From NCBI GenBank assembly GCA_017304945.1, contig JAFKLG010000058.1, positions 62,001-126,000 on the forward strand: a DNA stretch of 64,000 bases, read 5' to 3'. The position numbers and the translations under genes were made by a program. Position 1 is the stretch's first letter. Every line of letters starts with the position of its first letter. The notes beneath the pieces were generated by a model, which saw nothing but the letters and a program-made list of their open reading frames with translations, made no database searches and was not told the origin of the DNA. This document shows positions 29,402 to 37,425 of this stretch, piece after piece. The stretch is from Rhodospirillales bacterium. GTDB lineage: Bacteria; Pseudomonadota; Alphaproteobacteria; Acetobacterales; Acetobacteraceae.

Positions 29402-30009
29402 GCGACGCAAAGGGAAGCGACTGGTCCGACTGCGCGCTGCTGCTGTGCGACCTGCAGAACGACTTCATCCACCCGGATGGCGCCTATGGCCGGGGCGGGC
29501 TGGGCACCGCCGAGATCGCCACGCTGCCGGGGCGCCTGGCACCGCTGGCCGCCGGGCTGCGCGCGGCGGGCGGCTGGGTGGTCTCCACCCATTTCACCCT
29601 GGTGCCAGGCCGCGGCGGCGAACCGTTCATCTCCCCGCATCTGAAGAAGCTGCGGCCGTTCCTGCGCAAGGGCGATTTCACCCCGGGCTCCTGGGGGCAT
29701 GCTCAGGTGGATGAACTGGGGCCGGCGGATATCGCCGTGGAGAAGGTGGCGTTCTCCGCCTTCTACATGAGCCGGCTGGAATGGGTGCTGAACCGCGCCG
29801 GCGTGCGCCGGCTGCTGGCGGCCGGCATCGTCACCAATGGCGGCGTCGCCAGCACGGTGCGTGACGCCGCGGTGCGCGACTTCGAGGTGACGCTGCTGTC
29901 CGACGGCTGCGCCGCGTTCGATGCCGAGACCCATCGCATCGCGGTGGAGGCGCTGCGACCGGTCGCGAAGATCGCCACGATCGCCGAAGCGCTCGCCGCG
30001 CTGGGCTGA
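29398..30009 (+). CDS. Isochorismatase-fold hydrolase lacking the catalytic Cys
   Basis: 203 residues of the cysteine-hydrolase/isochorismatase fold. Asp18 (LLLCDLQNDF) and Lys116 (AVEKVAFSAFY) of the usual Asp-Lys-Cys triad are present, but the Cys position is Gly149 (IVTNGGVAST). In known families Gly at this place marks true isochorismatases acting on enol ethers, rather than amidases such as N-carbamoylsarcosine amidase. Start overlaps the hyuA stop. The operon suggests it acts after HyuAB ring opening, but loss of the Cys argues against simple amide hydrolysis. Confidence 0.88.
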   Translation: MSDAKGSDWSDCALLLCDLQNDFIHPDGAYGRGGLGTAEIATLPGRLAPLAAGLRAAGGWVVSTHFTLVPGRGGEPFISPHLKKLRPFLRKGDFTPGSWGHAQVDELGPADIAVEKVAFSAFYMSRLEWVLNRAGVRRLLAAGIVTNGGVASTVRDAAVRDFEVTLLSDGCAAFDAETHRIAVEALRPVAKIATIAEALAALG

Positions 30010-30029
30010 AACACAGGGGGAGCACGCCG

Positions 30030-30851
30030 ATGCCGAGACGGCTGACCGAGGCGCAGGTGCGCCACTATCACGAGCAGGGCTACTGCGAGGCCGTGCCCGT
30101 GCTGACCCCGGCCGAGGTCGCCCGCTTCCGCGCGGAGCTGGAAGCCTACGAGGCCCAGGTGGGCCATCCGCTCGGTTGGCCCGAGAAGTCGAAGTCGTAC
30201 CTGCTGTTCGACTGGGCCGACAAGATCGTGCACCACCCGAAGGTGCTGGACGTGGTGGAGGACGTGATCGGCCCGGATATCCTGGTCTATCACTCGACCA
30301 CCTGGATCAAGGAGGCCGGCTCCTCCTCCTATACGCTGTGGCACCAGGACGGACCGTATTTCTACCTGGACCCGCCGCTGCACGTGACCGCCTGGGTGGC
30401 GCTGTCGGACGCCACCGTGGAGGCGGGGTGCGTGCATGTCCTGCCGAGCAGCCATAAGCTGGGCCCGCTGGAACATGTCGACCTGCCGGGGCCGGACAAC
30501 ATGATCAAGCGCGGCCAGGGTGTGCCGGGTTACGATCACGAGCCTGGCGTGCCCTTGCCGGTGATGGCGGGGGAGGTGTCGCTGCACCACACCAACCTGC
30601 TGCACACCTCGCGCGGCAACGCGTCGAAGGATCGGCGGATCGGGCTGGGCATCAGCTACATCCCGACCAGCGTGCGCCCGACCGGCCGCTCCAAGCCCAG
30701 CGCGTTGCTGGTGCGCGGAGTGAATCGCTTCAACCATTTCCTCCTGGAGCAGCGCCTGCAGAAGGCGATGAGCGAGGAGGCGTTTGCCGCCCACGCCGAG
30801 GCCAACGCCCGCTTCCGCGCGCTGCAGGATTCCGGCTTCGCCGCGGCCTGA
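30030..30851 (+). CDS. Phytanoyl-CoA dioxygenase (PhyH) family protein
   Basis: 273-residue Fe(II)/2-oxoglutarate-dependent oxygenase. The iron ligands are His105 and Asp107 in LWHQDGPYF and probably His192 in LLHTSRGN, with the downstream Arg in KDRRIGL for 2-oxoglutarate. Likely hydroxylates a carbon of the catabolic substrate, or removes an N- or O-methyl group, in the cytoplasm. Last gene of the lyase-hyuB-hyuA-isochorismatase operon, 20 bases after the previous stop, with CAGGGGGA upstream of its ATG. Confidence 0.9.
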   Translation: MPRRLTEAQVRHYHEQGYCEAVPVLTPAEVARFRAELEAYEAQVGHPLGWPEKSKSYLLFDWADKIVHHPKVLDVVEDVIGPDILVYHSTTWIKEAGSSSYTLWHQDGPYFYLDPPLHVTAWVALSDATVEAGCVHVLPSSHKLGPLEHVDLPGPDNMIKRGQGVPGYDHEPGVPLPVMAGEVSLHHTNLLHTSRGNASKDRRIGLGISYIPTSVRPTGRSKPSALLVRGVNRFNHFLLEQRLQKAMSEEAFAAHAEANARFRALQDSGFAAA

Positions 30852-30928
30852 GGCCGGACCGCGAGGGCACTCCCCCGCGTCCGCGGGGGCACTCTGCCCT
30901 GCGTCGACAAGAGCGCTCCTCGCCCGAG

Positions 30929-31018
30929 TGTCGTGGCCGCCGAAGGGCGGCCATCCACGACTTTGCTGCTGGCAGGCGTGAAAGACGTGGGTGGCCGGAA
31001 CAAGTCCGGCCATGACAG
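30929..31018. repeat. Dispersed 90-bp palindromic repeat, copy 1
   Basis: Begins TGTCGTGGCCGCCGAAGGGC, passes through ATCCACGACTTTGC and AAAGACGTGGGTGGCC, and ends GGCCATGACA. It is a close homologue of 36507-36596, with a partial inverted copy at 46465-46508. Sub-hairpins are present (for example GGCCGCC and GGGCGGCC). It lies in the convergent spacer between the PhyH and GMC genes. Confidence 0.8.
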
Positions 31019-31042
31019 ATGGATCAGTGCGTGGCCCTGGCC

Positions 31043-32644
31043 TCACGCCGCCTTCAGCATGAAATCGGCGCAGCGATGGCCGATCAGGATGGCGGGCGCG
31101 TTGGTGTTGCCGCTGGTGATGCGCGGCATGACCGAGGCATCGGCGACGCGCAACCCCTTGATCCCCCGCACGCGCAGCGCACCATCCACCACCGCGGCGA
31201 CATCGCTCTCCGCGCCCATGCGGCAGGTGCCGACCGGGTGGAACATCGTGTCCGCCGTTCGCGCGATCCACGCATCCAGCGCCGCATCGTCCGTGGTGTC
31301 CGCACCGGGCTGCATCTCCGGCCCGCGCACCGGATCGAAGGCCGGCTGGGCGAAGATCTCCCGCAGCAGGCGCACCCCGCGCCGCAGCACCGCGCGGTCG
31401 CGCGGATCGGACAGGTAGTTCGGCCGGATCACCGGGGCCGCCAGCGGATCGGCCGAACGCAGGGTCACCGTCCCGCGGCTTTCGGGCCGCATCTGCGTGA
31501 CGTTGGCCATGAAGCCATGCGCATCGCCTGCCCGCGCGGGACCCGCCAGCCCCGGCACCCGCAGCGTCGCGGTGGTCAGCCCCGGCAGGAAATGGCCCTG
31601 CAGATCGGGCTCCTCCAGCGCCGGGTCGGAGCGGAGCATGAACCCGGCGGCGAGCGGGAAACTGGCCGCCGGTCCCTTGCGGGTGACCAGTGCCTGGATC
31701 AGCGCGAACGCCGCGCGGTCGAGCCGGGTTAGAGATTGCAGCGTGATCGGCTGGGTGCAGGCATGCTCGACGCGGACCAGCAGGTGGTCCTGCAGGTTGC
31801 GCCCGACGCCCGGCGCATCGGCCGCCACGTCGATCCCGTGGCTGCGCAGGTGATCGGCCGGTCCGATGCCGGAGCGCATCAGCAGGGCCGGCGAGTTGAT
31901 GGCGCCGCCGCACAGCACCACCGATCCCGCCTTGAACACGCCGGCGCTGGTCTGCACGCCGATGGCGCGGCCGTTCTCGATCAGGACGCGCAGCGCGTGG
32001 GCTCCGGTGACGATGCGCAGGTTGGGCCGGCCGCGCGCCGGGGACAGCCACGCACGGGCGGCGGACCAGCGCTGGCCGCCGGCGATGGTGAAGTGATAGC
32101 GGCCGACCCCCTCGTAGGGCGGGGCGTTGAAGTCCCCGGACGGCGCGTGGCCGGCCTGCACGCCAGCCTGCACGAAGATATCCAGCAGCGGGTGAGACAC
32201 CGCAGCATCGGTGATCGGCAGTGGGCCAGTGCCGCCATGGTCGGGCGTGGCGCCGTCCTGGAAACGCTCGATGCGGCGGAATGCCGCCAGCGTGTTCTCC
32301 CAGGACCAGTCCTGCAGCCCGGCTTGTGCCCAGGAATCGTAGTCGCTGGGCCGGCCGCGCGCCCAGACCATGCCGTTGATCGATGAGGACCCGCCCAGCA
32401 CCTTGCCGCGCGGCCAGAAGCTGCGCCGGCCAGCGAGATTGGCCTCCGGTTCGGTGTGGTAGAACCAGTTGGCGTAGCGGCTGCGCAGCAGCACGCCAGT
32501 CATCAGCGGCACGCGCAGCAACGGGTTCCAGTCGCGCCCGCCGGCCTCGAGCAGGGTGACCTTGATGCGCGGGTCTTCGCTCAGCCGTGCCGCCAGGACG
32601 CTGCCGGCCGACCCGGCGCCGACCACCAGGACGTCCTCGCTCAT
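31043..32644 (-). CDS. GMC-family FAD oxidoreductase (choline dehydrogenase-like)
   Basis: 533 residues. N-terminal FAD site VVGAGSAGSVLAARLSED with LLEAGG, the GMC signature around GKVLGGSSSINGMVWARG, and the C-terminal FHPVGTCRMG and SGNTNAPAILIG active-site region. Oxidises an alcohol, probably passing electrons to a quinone or cytochrome. No signal peptide. The ATG at 32644 overlaps the stop of the AhpD-like gene at 32641 (ATGA), so they form a two-gene operon; the long in-frame upstream ORF is a shadow of that gene. Confidence 0.92.
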   Translation of the reverse strand: MSEDVLVVGAGSAGSVLAARLSEDPRIKVTLLEAGGRDWNPLLRVPLMTGVLLRSRYANWFYHTEPEANLAGRRSFWPRGKVLGGSSSINGMVWARGRPSDYDSWAQAGLQDWSWENTLAAFRRIERFQDGATPDHGGTGPLPITDAAVSHPLLDIFVQAGVQAGHAPSGDFNAPPYEGVGRYHFTIAGGQRWSAARAWLSPARGRPNLRIVTGAHALRVLIENGRAIGVQTSAGVFKAGSVVLCGGAINSPALLMRSGIGPADHLRSHGIDVAADAPGVGRNLQDHLLVRVEHACTQPITLQSLTRLDRAAFALIQALVTRKGPAASFPLAAGFMLRSDPALEEPDLQGHFLPGLTTATLRVPGLAGPARAGDAHGFMANVTQMRPESRGTVTLRSADPLAAPVIRPNYLSDPRDRAVLRRGVRLLREIFAQPAFDPVRGPEMQPGADTTDDAALDAWIARTADTMFHPVGTCRMGAESDVAAVVDGALRVRGIKGLRVADASVMPRITSGNTNAPAILIGHRCADFMLKAA

Positions 32645-33354
32645 CGGCGGAAGGCGCCCTGGCCGGGCGTCTCGGCCCAGGCACGGAAGCGGGCGGAGGG
32701 CGTGACGGCACCGGCATGCATCAGTTCGAACCAGGTGGTGCAGGCCTCGACGAAGCGATTCACGCCGGCAGGCCAGATGATGAGGCTGAGTGCCTCGACC
32801 AGCTTCTCCTCCGCCACACCGGCCGCGTAGGCGGCGCGGATATGCGCGGCCACGCCCCATTGGCGCCCGAGTGCGGCGTGCACGGCAAGCAGGGCGAGGT
32901 GGCAGGTGGCGTCCGGGATCGAGGGATCGCCCAGCCGGGTGGCGCCGTCGAGATAGGCGGCATGCGGATCGGTTGTCGGGAACCAGTCCTGCCAGTGCTG
33001 GCCCACGAATTCGAACGCCTCGGCCGCGCCGGCATAGCCGGCCAGGCGGAACGCTGCCCGCGCCTGCGCCTCGCTTCCGCCGGCGCCGCGGAACATCTGC
33101 AGATGATGCGTGCCGATCGCTTCTTTCAGCGCGACCAGCAGGGCGAGCCAGACGAACTCCTTCTCGAACGGATCGAGGTGCCGCTGCGTGCGCGTCAACG
33201 CGGCATACATCTGCTCATACGCGGCGTGCAGGTCGGGCGCGGCGGCGGCCAATGCACCGTGATGCGGCAGCAGATAGCCGCGCCCGGCGCGCAGCGCATC
33301 GAGGCGTGCCCGCACCTGTTCGGGCGTTGGCAGGGGGTCGGGGCGGTCGCTCAT
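32641..33354 (-). CDS. Carboxymuconolactone decarboxylase/AhpD-like protein without CxxC, copy A
   Basis: 237 residues, mostly helical, resembling the CMD/AhpD fold. Where AhpD has its redox CxxC, this protein has THHLQMFRGAGG with no Cys pair, so peroxidase activity is unlikely. It opens with the distinctive GRGYLLPHHGAL and shares that motif, EFVWLALL, HIRAAYAAGV and RFVEAC with the protein at 45687-46394. GGAGG lies 5 bases before the ATG. Co-transcribed with the GMC gene and divergent from a methyltransferase-small protein-hydrolase operon whose members also recur. Function unknown. Confidence 0.8.
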   Translation of the reverse strand: MSDRPDPLPTPEQVRARLDALRAGRGYLLPHHGALAAAAPDLHAAYEQMYAALTRTQRHLDPFEKEFVWLALLVALKEAIGTHHLQMFRGAGGSEAQARAAFRLAGYAGAAEAFEFVGQHWQDWFPTTDPHAAYLDGATRLGDPSIPDATCHLALLAVHAALGRQWGVAAHIRAAYAAGVAEEKLVEALSLIIWPAGVNRFVEACTTWFELMHAGAVTPSARFRAWAETPGQGAFRR

Positions 33355-33412
33355 CGCAGCCTCCTGCGGGGGCGCGGCAATGCCGCCCCGCTGGCTGCGC
33401 CTATACGGGCGA

Positions 33413-33441
33413 GTTGTCTGCTTGACAAGACATTCATACAG
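33413..33441. promoter_or_regulatory. Shared promoter element with TTGTC-N5-GACAA dyad
   Basis: GTTGTCTGCTTG (33413-33424) is repeated exactly at 43619-43630. Within it TTGTC (33414-33418) and GACAA (33424-33428) form a perfect inverted repeat, and CATTCATACAGG (33431-33442) resembles CATGCATACAGG at 49594-49605. It lies in the divergent spacer between the AhpD-like and methyltransferase genes. Candidate operator for a GntR-type regulator. Confidence 0.45.
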
Positions 33442-33491
33442 GGCAGAGTTGCAGAAACGAGCCGGGTTTCAGCAGGGATTGGGGGCGCGCG

Positions 33492-34526
33492 ATGGAACTG
33501 TCTCTCGACGAACGCGGGCGGATCGATTTCGTCCTGACACTGCGCCGGCGCTGGGCCGACACCGTCTATCCCGCGCTGCGGGCGCAGTATGATGCCGACC
33601 CGGCCGGCACGGAGCCGGTGCGGGAGGCGGTGCATCGCCAGCCCGCCTATCCCTGGTTCGCCTTCCTGGAGCGCAATGCGCAGAAGATGCTGTGGCGCGA
33701 CGTCTCCGACGTGGTGGCGGCGCATCCGCGCGATGCCGGGACGGAGGCGTCCGGCCCGGCGACGCTGGAGCTGGATCCCAACCTCGAGCTGCCCGACTGG
33801 TACACCGATTGGGACATCCATGTGCAGCCGGGCGGCGTCTGGCGCAACGATGCCTCGGCCGACGTCTACGAACTGGGCGCCAAGCTGGTGATGCTGGGCG
33901 TCAACGACGACTACACGTTCCACCGCGCCTTCACCGAGACCGCGGTGCCGCCTGGGTCGTATCGGCGGATCGTCGACCTGGGCTGCGGCTTCGGCAAGTC
34001 GACCTGGCCGATGAAGCGCGCCTTCCCCGACGCCGAGGTCATCGGCATCGATCTGGCGGAACCCTGCCTGCGCATGGCGCGCGACCGCGCCAATGCGGCG
34101 GGACTGGCGATCCGCTTCATCCAGGCGGATTGCCAGGCGACGGGACTTGAGGCGGGATCGGTCGACTTCCTGATGTCGTCGATGCTCATCCACGAGATGC
34201 CGCGCCCGGCGCTGATCGCGACGTTGCGGGAGGCGGCGCGCATCCTGGCGCCCGGCGGCAAGCTGCGCTTCCTGGATTTCACCACCACCGGCGACGCGTT
34301 CCGCGACCTCGCGATGGCGGAACACGGGGAGCGCAACAACGAGCCATTCATGCCCGGCCTGCTGGCCGCCGACGTCCCGGCGCTGTGCGAGGCCGCGGGC
34401 CTGGCCGGGGCGCGCTGGGTCGCGTTCGACGAGCGCGGCGGCGGCCGGCTGCCCGAAAGATCCTGGCCGAAACGGGCGGAGTGGCATTTCCCCTGGGCCG
34501 TGCTGGAAGCGGAGAAGCCGCAATGA
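33492..34526 (+). CDS. Class I SAM-dependent methyltransferase with N-terminal extension, copy A
   Basis: 344 residues. The SAM-binding core starts near residue 158 with VDLGCGFGKST, an acidic IGIDLAEP and FIQADCQ, then MLIHEMP and LAPGGKLRFLDF. The first 150 residues form a conserved extra domain including YPALRAQY, FLERNAQKM and DIHVQPGGVW. The same extension and the C-terminal NNEPFMP recur in the protein at 51080-52156, which marks one unusual family. Its ATG follows the divergent promoter and its stop overlaps the start of the small partner gene. Methyl acceptor unknown; the context suggests a small carboxylic or nitrogenous catabolite. Confidence 0.85.
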   Translation: MELSLDERGRIDFVLTLRRRWADTVYPALRAQYDADPAGTEPVREAVHRQPAYPWFAFLERNAQKMLWRDVSDVVAAHPRDAGTEASGPATLELDPNLELPDWYTDWDIHVQPGGVWRNDASADVYELGAKLVMLGVNDDYTFHRAFTETAVPPGSYRRIVDLGCGFGKSTWPMKRAFPDAEVIGIDLAEPCLRMARDRANAAGLAIRFIQADCQATGLEAGSVDFLMSSMLIHEMPRPALIATLREAARILAPGGKLRFLDFTTTGDAFRDLAMAEHGERNNEPFMPGLLAADVPALCEAAGLAGARWVAFDERGGGRLPERSWPKRAEWHFPWAVLEAEKPQ

Positions 34527-34819
34527 CCCTGCCCGCGCGCGATCACGCCTATCTGACGCCGGCGACGATCGACCAGGTCGCCGCCATGGTGCTGGAACTG
34601 GCGTCTCAGCTTCACGTCGAGCGGCAACGCCGCATGGCGCTGGAGGCGGTGCTGCGGCGTCAGGGCGTCCTGGCGGACGGCGCGGTGGACGCGATGGTCG
34701 AGGATGAAACGCTCCTGGCCGATGCGCGGGGAGCGCTGGATGCCAATCTGCGTCGCCTGCTGCGTATCATGACGGAGACCGGCGACCCGCGCGGACCGCT
34801 TCGGGCCGAGGCGCTGTGA
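34523..34819 (+). CDS. Small methyltransferase-linked protein, copy A
   Basis: 98 residues, not recognised as a named family. Predicted mainly helical, with AAMVLELASQLHVERQRR then ALEAVLRRQGVL. It is clearly homologous to the 103-residue protein at 50745-51056 (AMIMTLGAELYVVKDRL, ALEVMLAERQVI); both sit beside a methyltransferase of the same rare type. Start and stop both overlap neighbours (ATGA and GTGA). The simplest inference is a regulatory or structural subunit of the methyltransferase. Confidence 0.8.
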   Translation: MTLPARDHAYLTPATIDQVAAMVLELASQLHVERQRRMALEAVLRRQGVLADGAVDAMVEDETLLADARGALDANLRRLLRIMTETGDPRGPLRAEAL

Positions 34820-36483
34820 GCGCGGAGCTCTCCCGGCATTTCATCGATGTCGGCGCGCGGCGGGTGCACTACACGCGCGCCGGATCGGGACCTGCGCTGG
34901 TGCTGCTGCATGAAAGCCCGTGTTCGGCGAAGTCGCTGGAAACCGTGCAGCGCGTGTTTTCCGAACGCTTCACCGTGATCGCGCCCGACACGCCGGGATT
35001 CGGCCTGTCCGATCCCTTGCCGCTGAAACAACCCGAGATCGCCGATTTCGCCGACGCGTTGGCCGAGACGCTGGCTGCGATCGGGGTGGGCAAGGCGGCC
35101 GTGTACGGGCGGCACACCGGCGCCTCGATCGCGGTGGAATATGCTCGCCGACATCCCGATCGCTGTGCCATGGCGGTGGCTGACGGCTACCCGGTCTACT
35201 CGGGGCCGCAGCAGGAAAGCCGGCTCACGGACTACCTGTTGCCGTTGGAGCCGCGCTGGGACGGCGGGCACCTGCTGTGGCTGTGGTTCCGCTACCGCGA
35301 CCAGCACACGTTCTGGCCGTGGCACAATCAGGCCGGGAGCAACCGCGCCGGCTGCGACGTGCCCGACCTGGATTTCCTGCAGCGCGGGGTGATGGAGTTC
35401 CTGGAGGCCGGGGACGGCTACCGCATCGCCTATGCGGCCGCGTTCCGGCATGGCGGCAAGGCACTGGCGCTGCTGCCCGAGTTGCGTGTGCCGACCTGCT
35501 TCGTCGCGCGACCCAGCGACAGCCTGTTCCGCGCGCTGTCCGTGCTGCCGCAGACGGAATGGGTCGAGACGCTGTCGCGCGACGAGGTGACGGCGGCACG
35601 GGAGACGATGGAGCTGCTGCTGCGCCACCCCGCACCGGTGCCGCCACCGGCGCCGCCCACAAATCCTGCGGCCGCCCGGAGCACGCTGCGCATGGTCGGC
35701 CCGCTGCTGTTGCGTAGCGCCGGCGAGGACCGTGGCGGTGTGCCGCTGCTGCTGCTGCACGACCTGCCCGGCAGCTCCGCGCTGCTCGATCCGCTCGTGG
35801 TGGCGCTCGGACAGCATCGTCCGACGCTGGCATTCGACCTGCTCGGGCAGGGCGAGTCGGAGGCGCCGGCCAATGGCAGGATCGATGTCGCGGCCTGGGC
35901 GCACTCGTTGATCGCGGCGCTCGACCGGCTTGGGATCGCGCAGGTGCACGTCTACGGGCATGGCGGCGGCGGAGTTGTGGCGACGGAACTCGCGCTCGCC
36001 GCGCCCGACCGGGTGGCCTCTTTGCTGCTGGGCGCGCCGCCTGCGCTGCCGGCGGAGGAGCGGGAGGCGTTTGCCGCCGGTTATGCGCCCTCGGCCGACC
36101 CGGTGTGGGAGGGCGCGCATCTGCTGCGTGTCTGGCACCATCTGCGCGACCAGGAATTGTGGTGGCCCTGGTACGAGCGCACGGTGGCAAGTGCGCGACC
36201 CGGCACGCTGGACATCGATCCGGCGACGCTGACCCTGCGGGCGCGCGAATGCCTGCGTCACCCGACGCTGTATCAGCCCGTGTGGCAGGCGGTGCTGGCG
36301 TATCCGTTGCGCGAGAAACTGGATCTGCTGCGCGGCCGCGCGGTGGTCCTGGCCGCGGAGCGGGACCTGTTCGCGCGGTTCGCCGCGGATGCGGCGGCTG
36401 CAGTGGGTAGCGACGTGGTGCCGGTCGAGCCGGGCTGGCAGGCACGTGCTACGGCGATCCTGCAACGGACCGCCGAGGTGTAG
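34816..36483 (+). CDS. Tandem-fused alpha/beta hydrolase with non-canonical nucleophile elbows
   Basis: 555 residues containing two alpha/beta-hydrolase domains (about 1-275 and 285-555), starting with GTG overlapping the upstream stop. The first elbow is GRHTG with His100 where Ser is expected; the second is GHGGG, also without Ser. Both have a cap motif: RDQHTFWPWHNQ and RDQELWWPWYER. The single-domain protein at 47928-48770 shares these (GSHTG, RDQYLFWPYYNR). Either this family uses a different nucleophile or the proteins are non-hydrolytic. Last gene of methyltransferase-small protein-hydrolase. Confidence 0.87.
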   Translation: MSAELSRHFIDVGARRVHYTRAGSGPALVLLHESPCSAKSLETVQRVFSERFTVIAPDTPGFGLSDPLPLKQPEIADFADALAETLAAIGVGKAAVYGRHTGASIAVEYARRHPDRCAMAVADGYPVYSGPQQESRLTDYLLPLEPRWDGGHLLWLWFRYRDQHTFWPWHNQAGSNRAGCDVPDLDFLQRGVMEFLEAGDGYRIAYAAAFRHGGKALALLPELRVPTCFVARPSDSLFRALSVLPQTEWVETLSRDEVTAARETMELLLRHPAPVPPPAPPTNPAAARSTLRMVGPLLLRSAGEDRGGVPLLLLHDLPGSSALLDPLVVALGQHRPTLAFDLLGQGESEAPANGRIDVAAWAHSLIAALDRLGIAQVHVYGHGGGGVVATELALAAPDRVASLLLGAPPALPAEEREAFAAGYAPSADPVWEGAHLLRVWHHLRDQELWWPWYERTVASARPGTLDIDPATLTLRARECLRHPTLYQPVWQAVLAYPLREKLDLLRGRAVVLAAERDLFARFAADAAAAVGSDVVPVEPGWQARATAILQRTAEV

Positions 36484-36506
36484 CGTCGTGTGATCTAACC
36501 GGTCGG

Positions 36507-36596
36507 TGTCATGGCCGCCGGAGGGCGGCCATCCACGACTTTGCCGGGTGCAAGCGGGAAAGACGTGGATGGCCGTGACAAGCACGGCCATGACAC
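36507..36596. repeat. Dispersed 90-bp palindromic repeat, copy 2
   Basis: TGTCATGGCCGCCGGAGGGC at the left end and GGCCATGACA at the right, with ATCCACGACTTTGC and AAAGACGTGGATGGCC inside. It aligns over its whole length with 30929-31018. It occupies the convergent spacer between the fused hydrolase gene and the decarboxylase-like gene. Confidence 0.8.
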
Positions 36597-36654
36597 ACTG
36601 GGCCGGTTGGTGCGCCGGCCAGTACTACAATCGCTTGGACAGCAGCCGCCCCGC

Positions 36655-37425
36655 CTACAGCCGCTCCGACAGCAGCCGTTCGGCCAGGTTCTTGGTCCAG
36701 CTCACCGCGTGGACCTGTCCGGCGAGCGGCTCGGGCCTGCCCAGCGGTGCCAGTTCCGGCGCGTGCAGATCCAGCGTCGCGGACCCAGAGCGGATCCCGT
36801 CCAGCATCACGTCCTGCATGCGCGCCAGGAACACCTCCCGCAGACAGGACCCGTCGGTCGGATCGGGCAGCACGCGCTCCAGGAAGAAGCCGACGAAGGG
36901 CGGCTGTTCGATCGGTGGCGGCCCGTCGCGCTCCAGCGTGACGGACAAGGACAGCACCGGCGTGCCGAGACGGGACACGCGCCCGGTCGCGCGATCCCCT
37001 GCCTGCCACCCACGGATCGGGTGCGGCGGCGTCATGTCGATGCGGCCGAGGCGCTGCGGCCAACCGTAGAACTCCCGCCCGACGGCTAGCTCCGCATCCG
37101 AGTCGGTCCACAGGAACGGGTCCCAGAAGCCGACGCGCCCCTCATGCGCGACGGCGATGCCGACGACACATTCGCGGAAGCAGGACTCGGCCGGGTTGGC
37201 CTGGGCCCAGTCCCAGCCGCGGCCCAGGTCGCAGAACAGGTCATGCACCGAGAAGCGCACTACCGGCTCCCCCCATGGCGTCAGCGGCGCCGGCGTCAGC
37301 GCGGCGATGCCGGCGGCGTCGCAACGGGCCAGCACGGTGATGCTGCGGCCGGCGAAATGCCACGGCGGGGCATCGTAGAGCGCGGCGCGGCCGGTGGGAT
37401 CGCGCGGCGTGACGAAGCCCATCAT
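36655..37425 (-). CDS. Acetoacetate decarboxylase-like protein missing the Schiff-base lysine
   Basis: 256 residues of the ADC fold: ALTPAPLTPWGEPVVRFS, then GREFYGWPQRLGRID at about 116-130. In true acetoacetate decarboxylases this region carries adjacent lysines in an F/Y-P-K-K context, one of which forms the Schiff base; here it is P-Q-R. The enzyme is therefore unlikely to be a classical decarboxylase and may be an aldolase-dehydratase-like or other homologue. ATG 37425 overlaps the stop of the AllA-like gene. Last gene of the ABC transporter operon. Confidence 0.83.
   Translation of the reverse strand: MMGFVTPRDPTGRAALYDAPPWHFAGRSITVLARCDAAGIAALTPAPLTPWGEPVVRFSVHDLFCDLGRGWDWAQANPAESCFRECVVGIAVAHEGRVGFWDPFLWTDSDAELAVGREFYGWPQRLGRIDMTPPHPIRGWQAGDRATGRVSRLGTPVLSLSVTLERDGPPPIEQPPFVGFFLERVLPDPTDGSCLREVFLARMQDVMLDGIRSGSATLDLHAPELAPLGRPEPLAGQVHAVSWTKNLAERLLSERL

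Noticed and set aside
29763-32717. 984-residue minus-strand ORF
   Set aside because: Spans the isochorismatase-fold and PhyH genes in antisense and the GMC gene out of frame; no domain.
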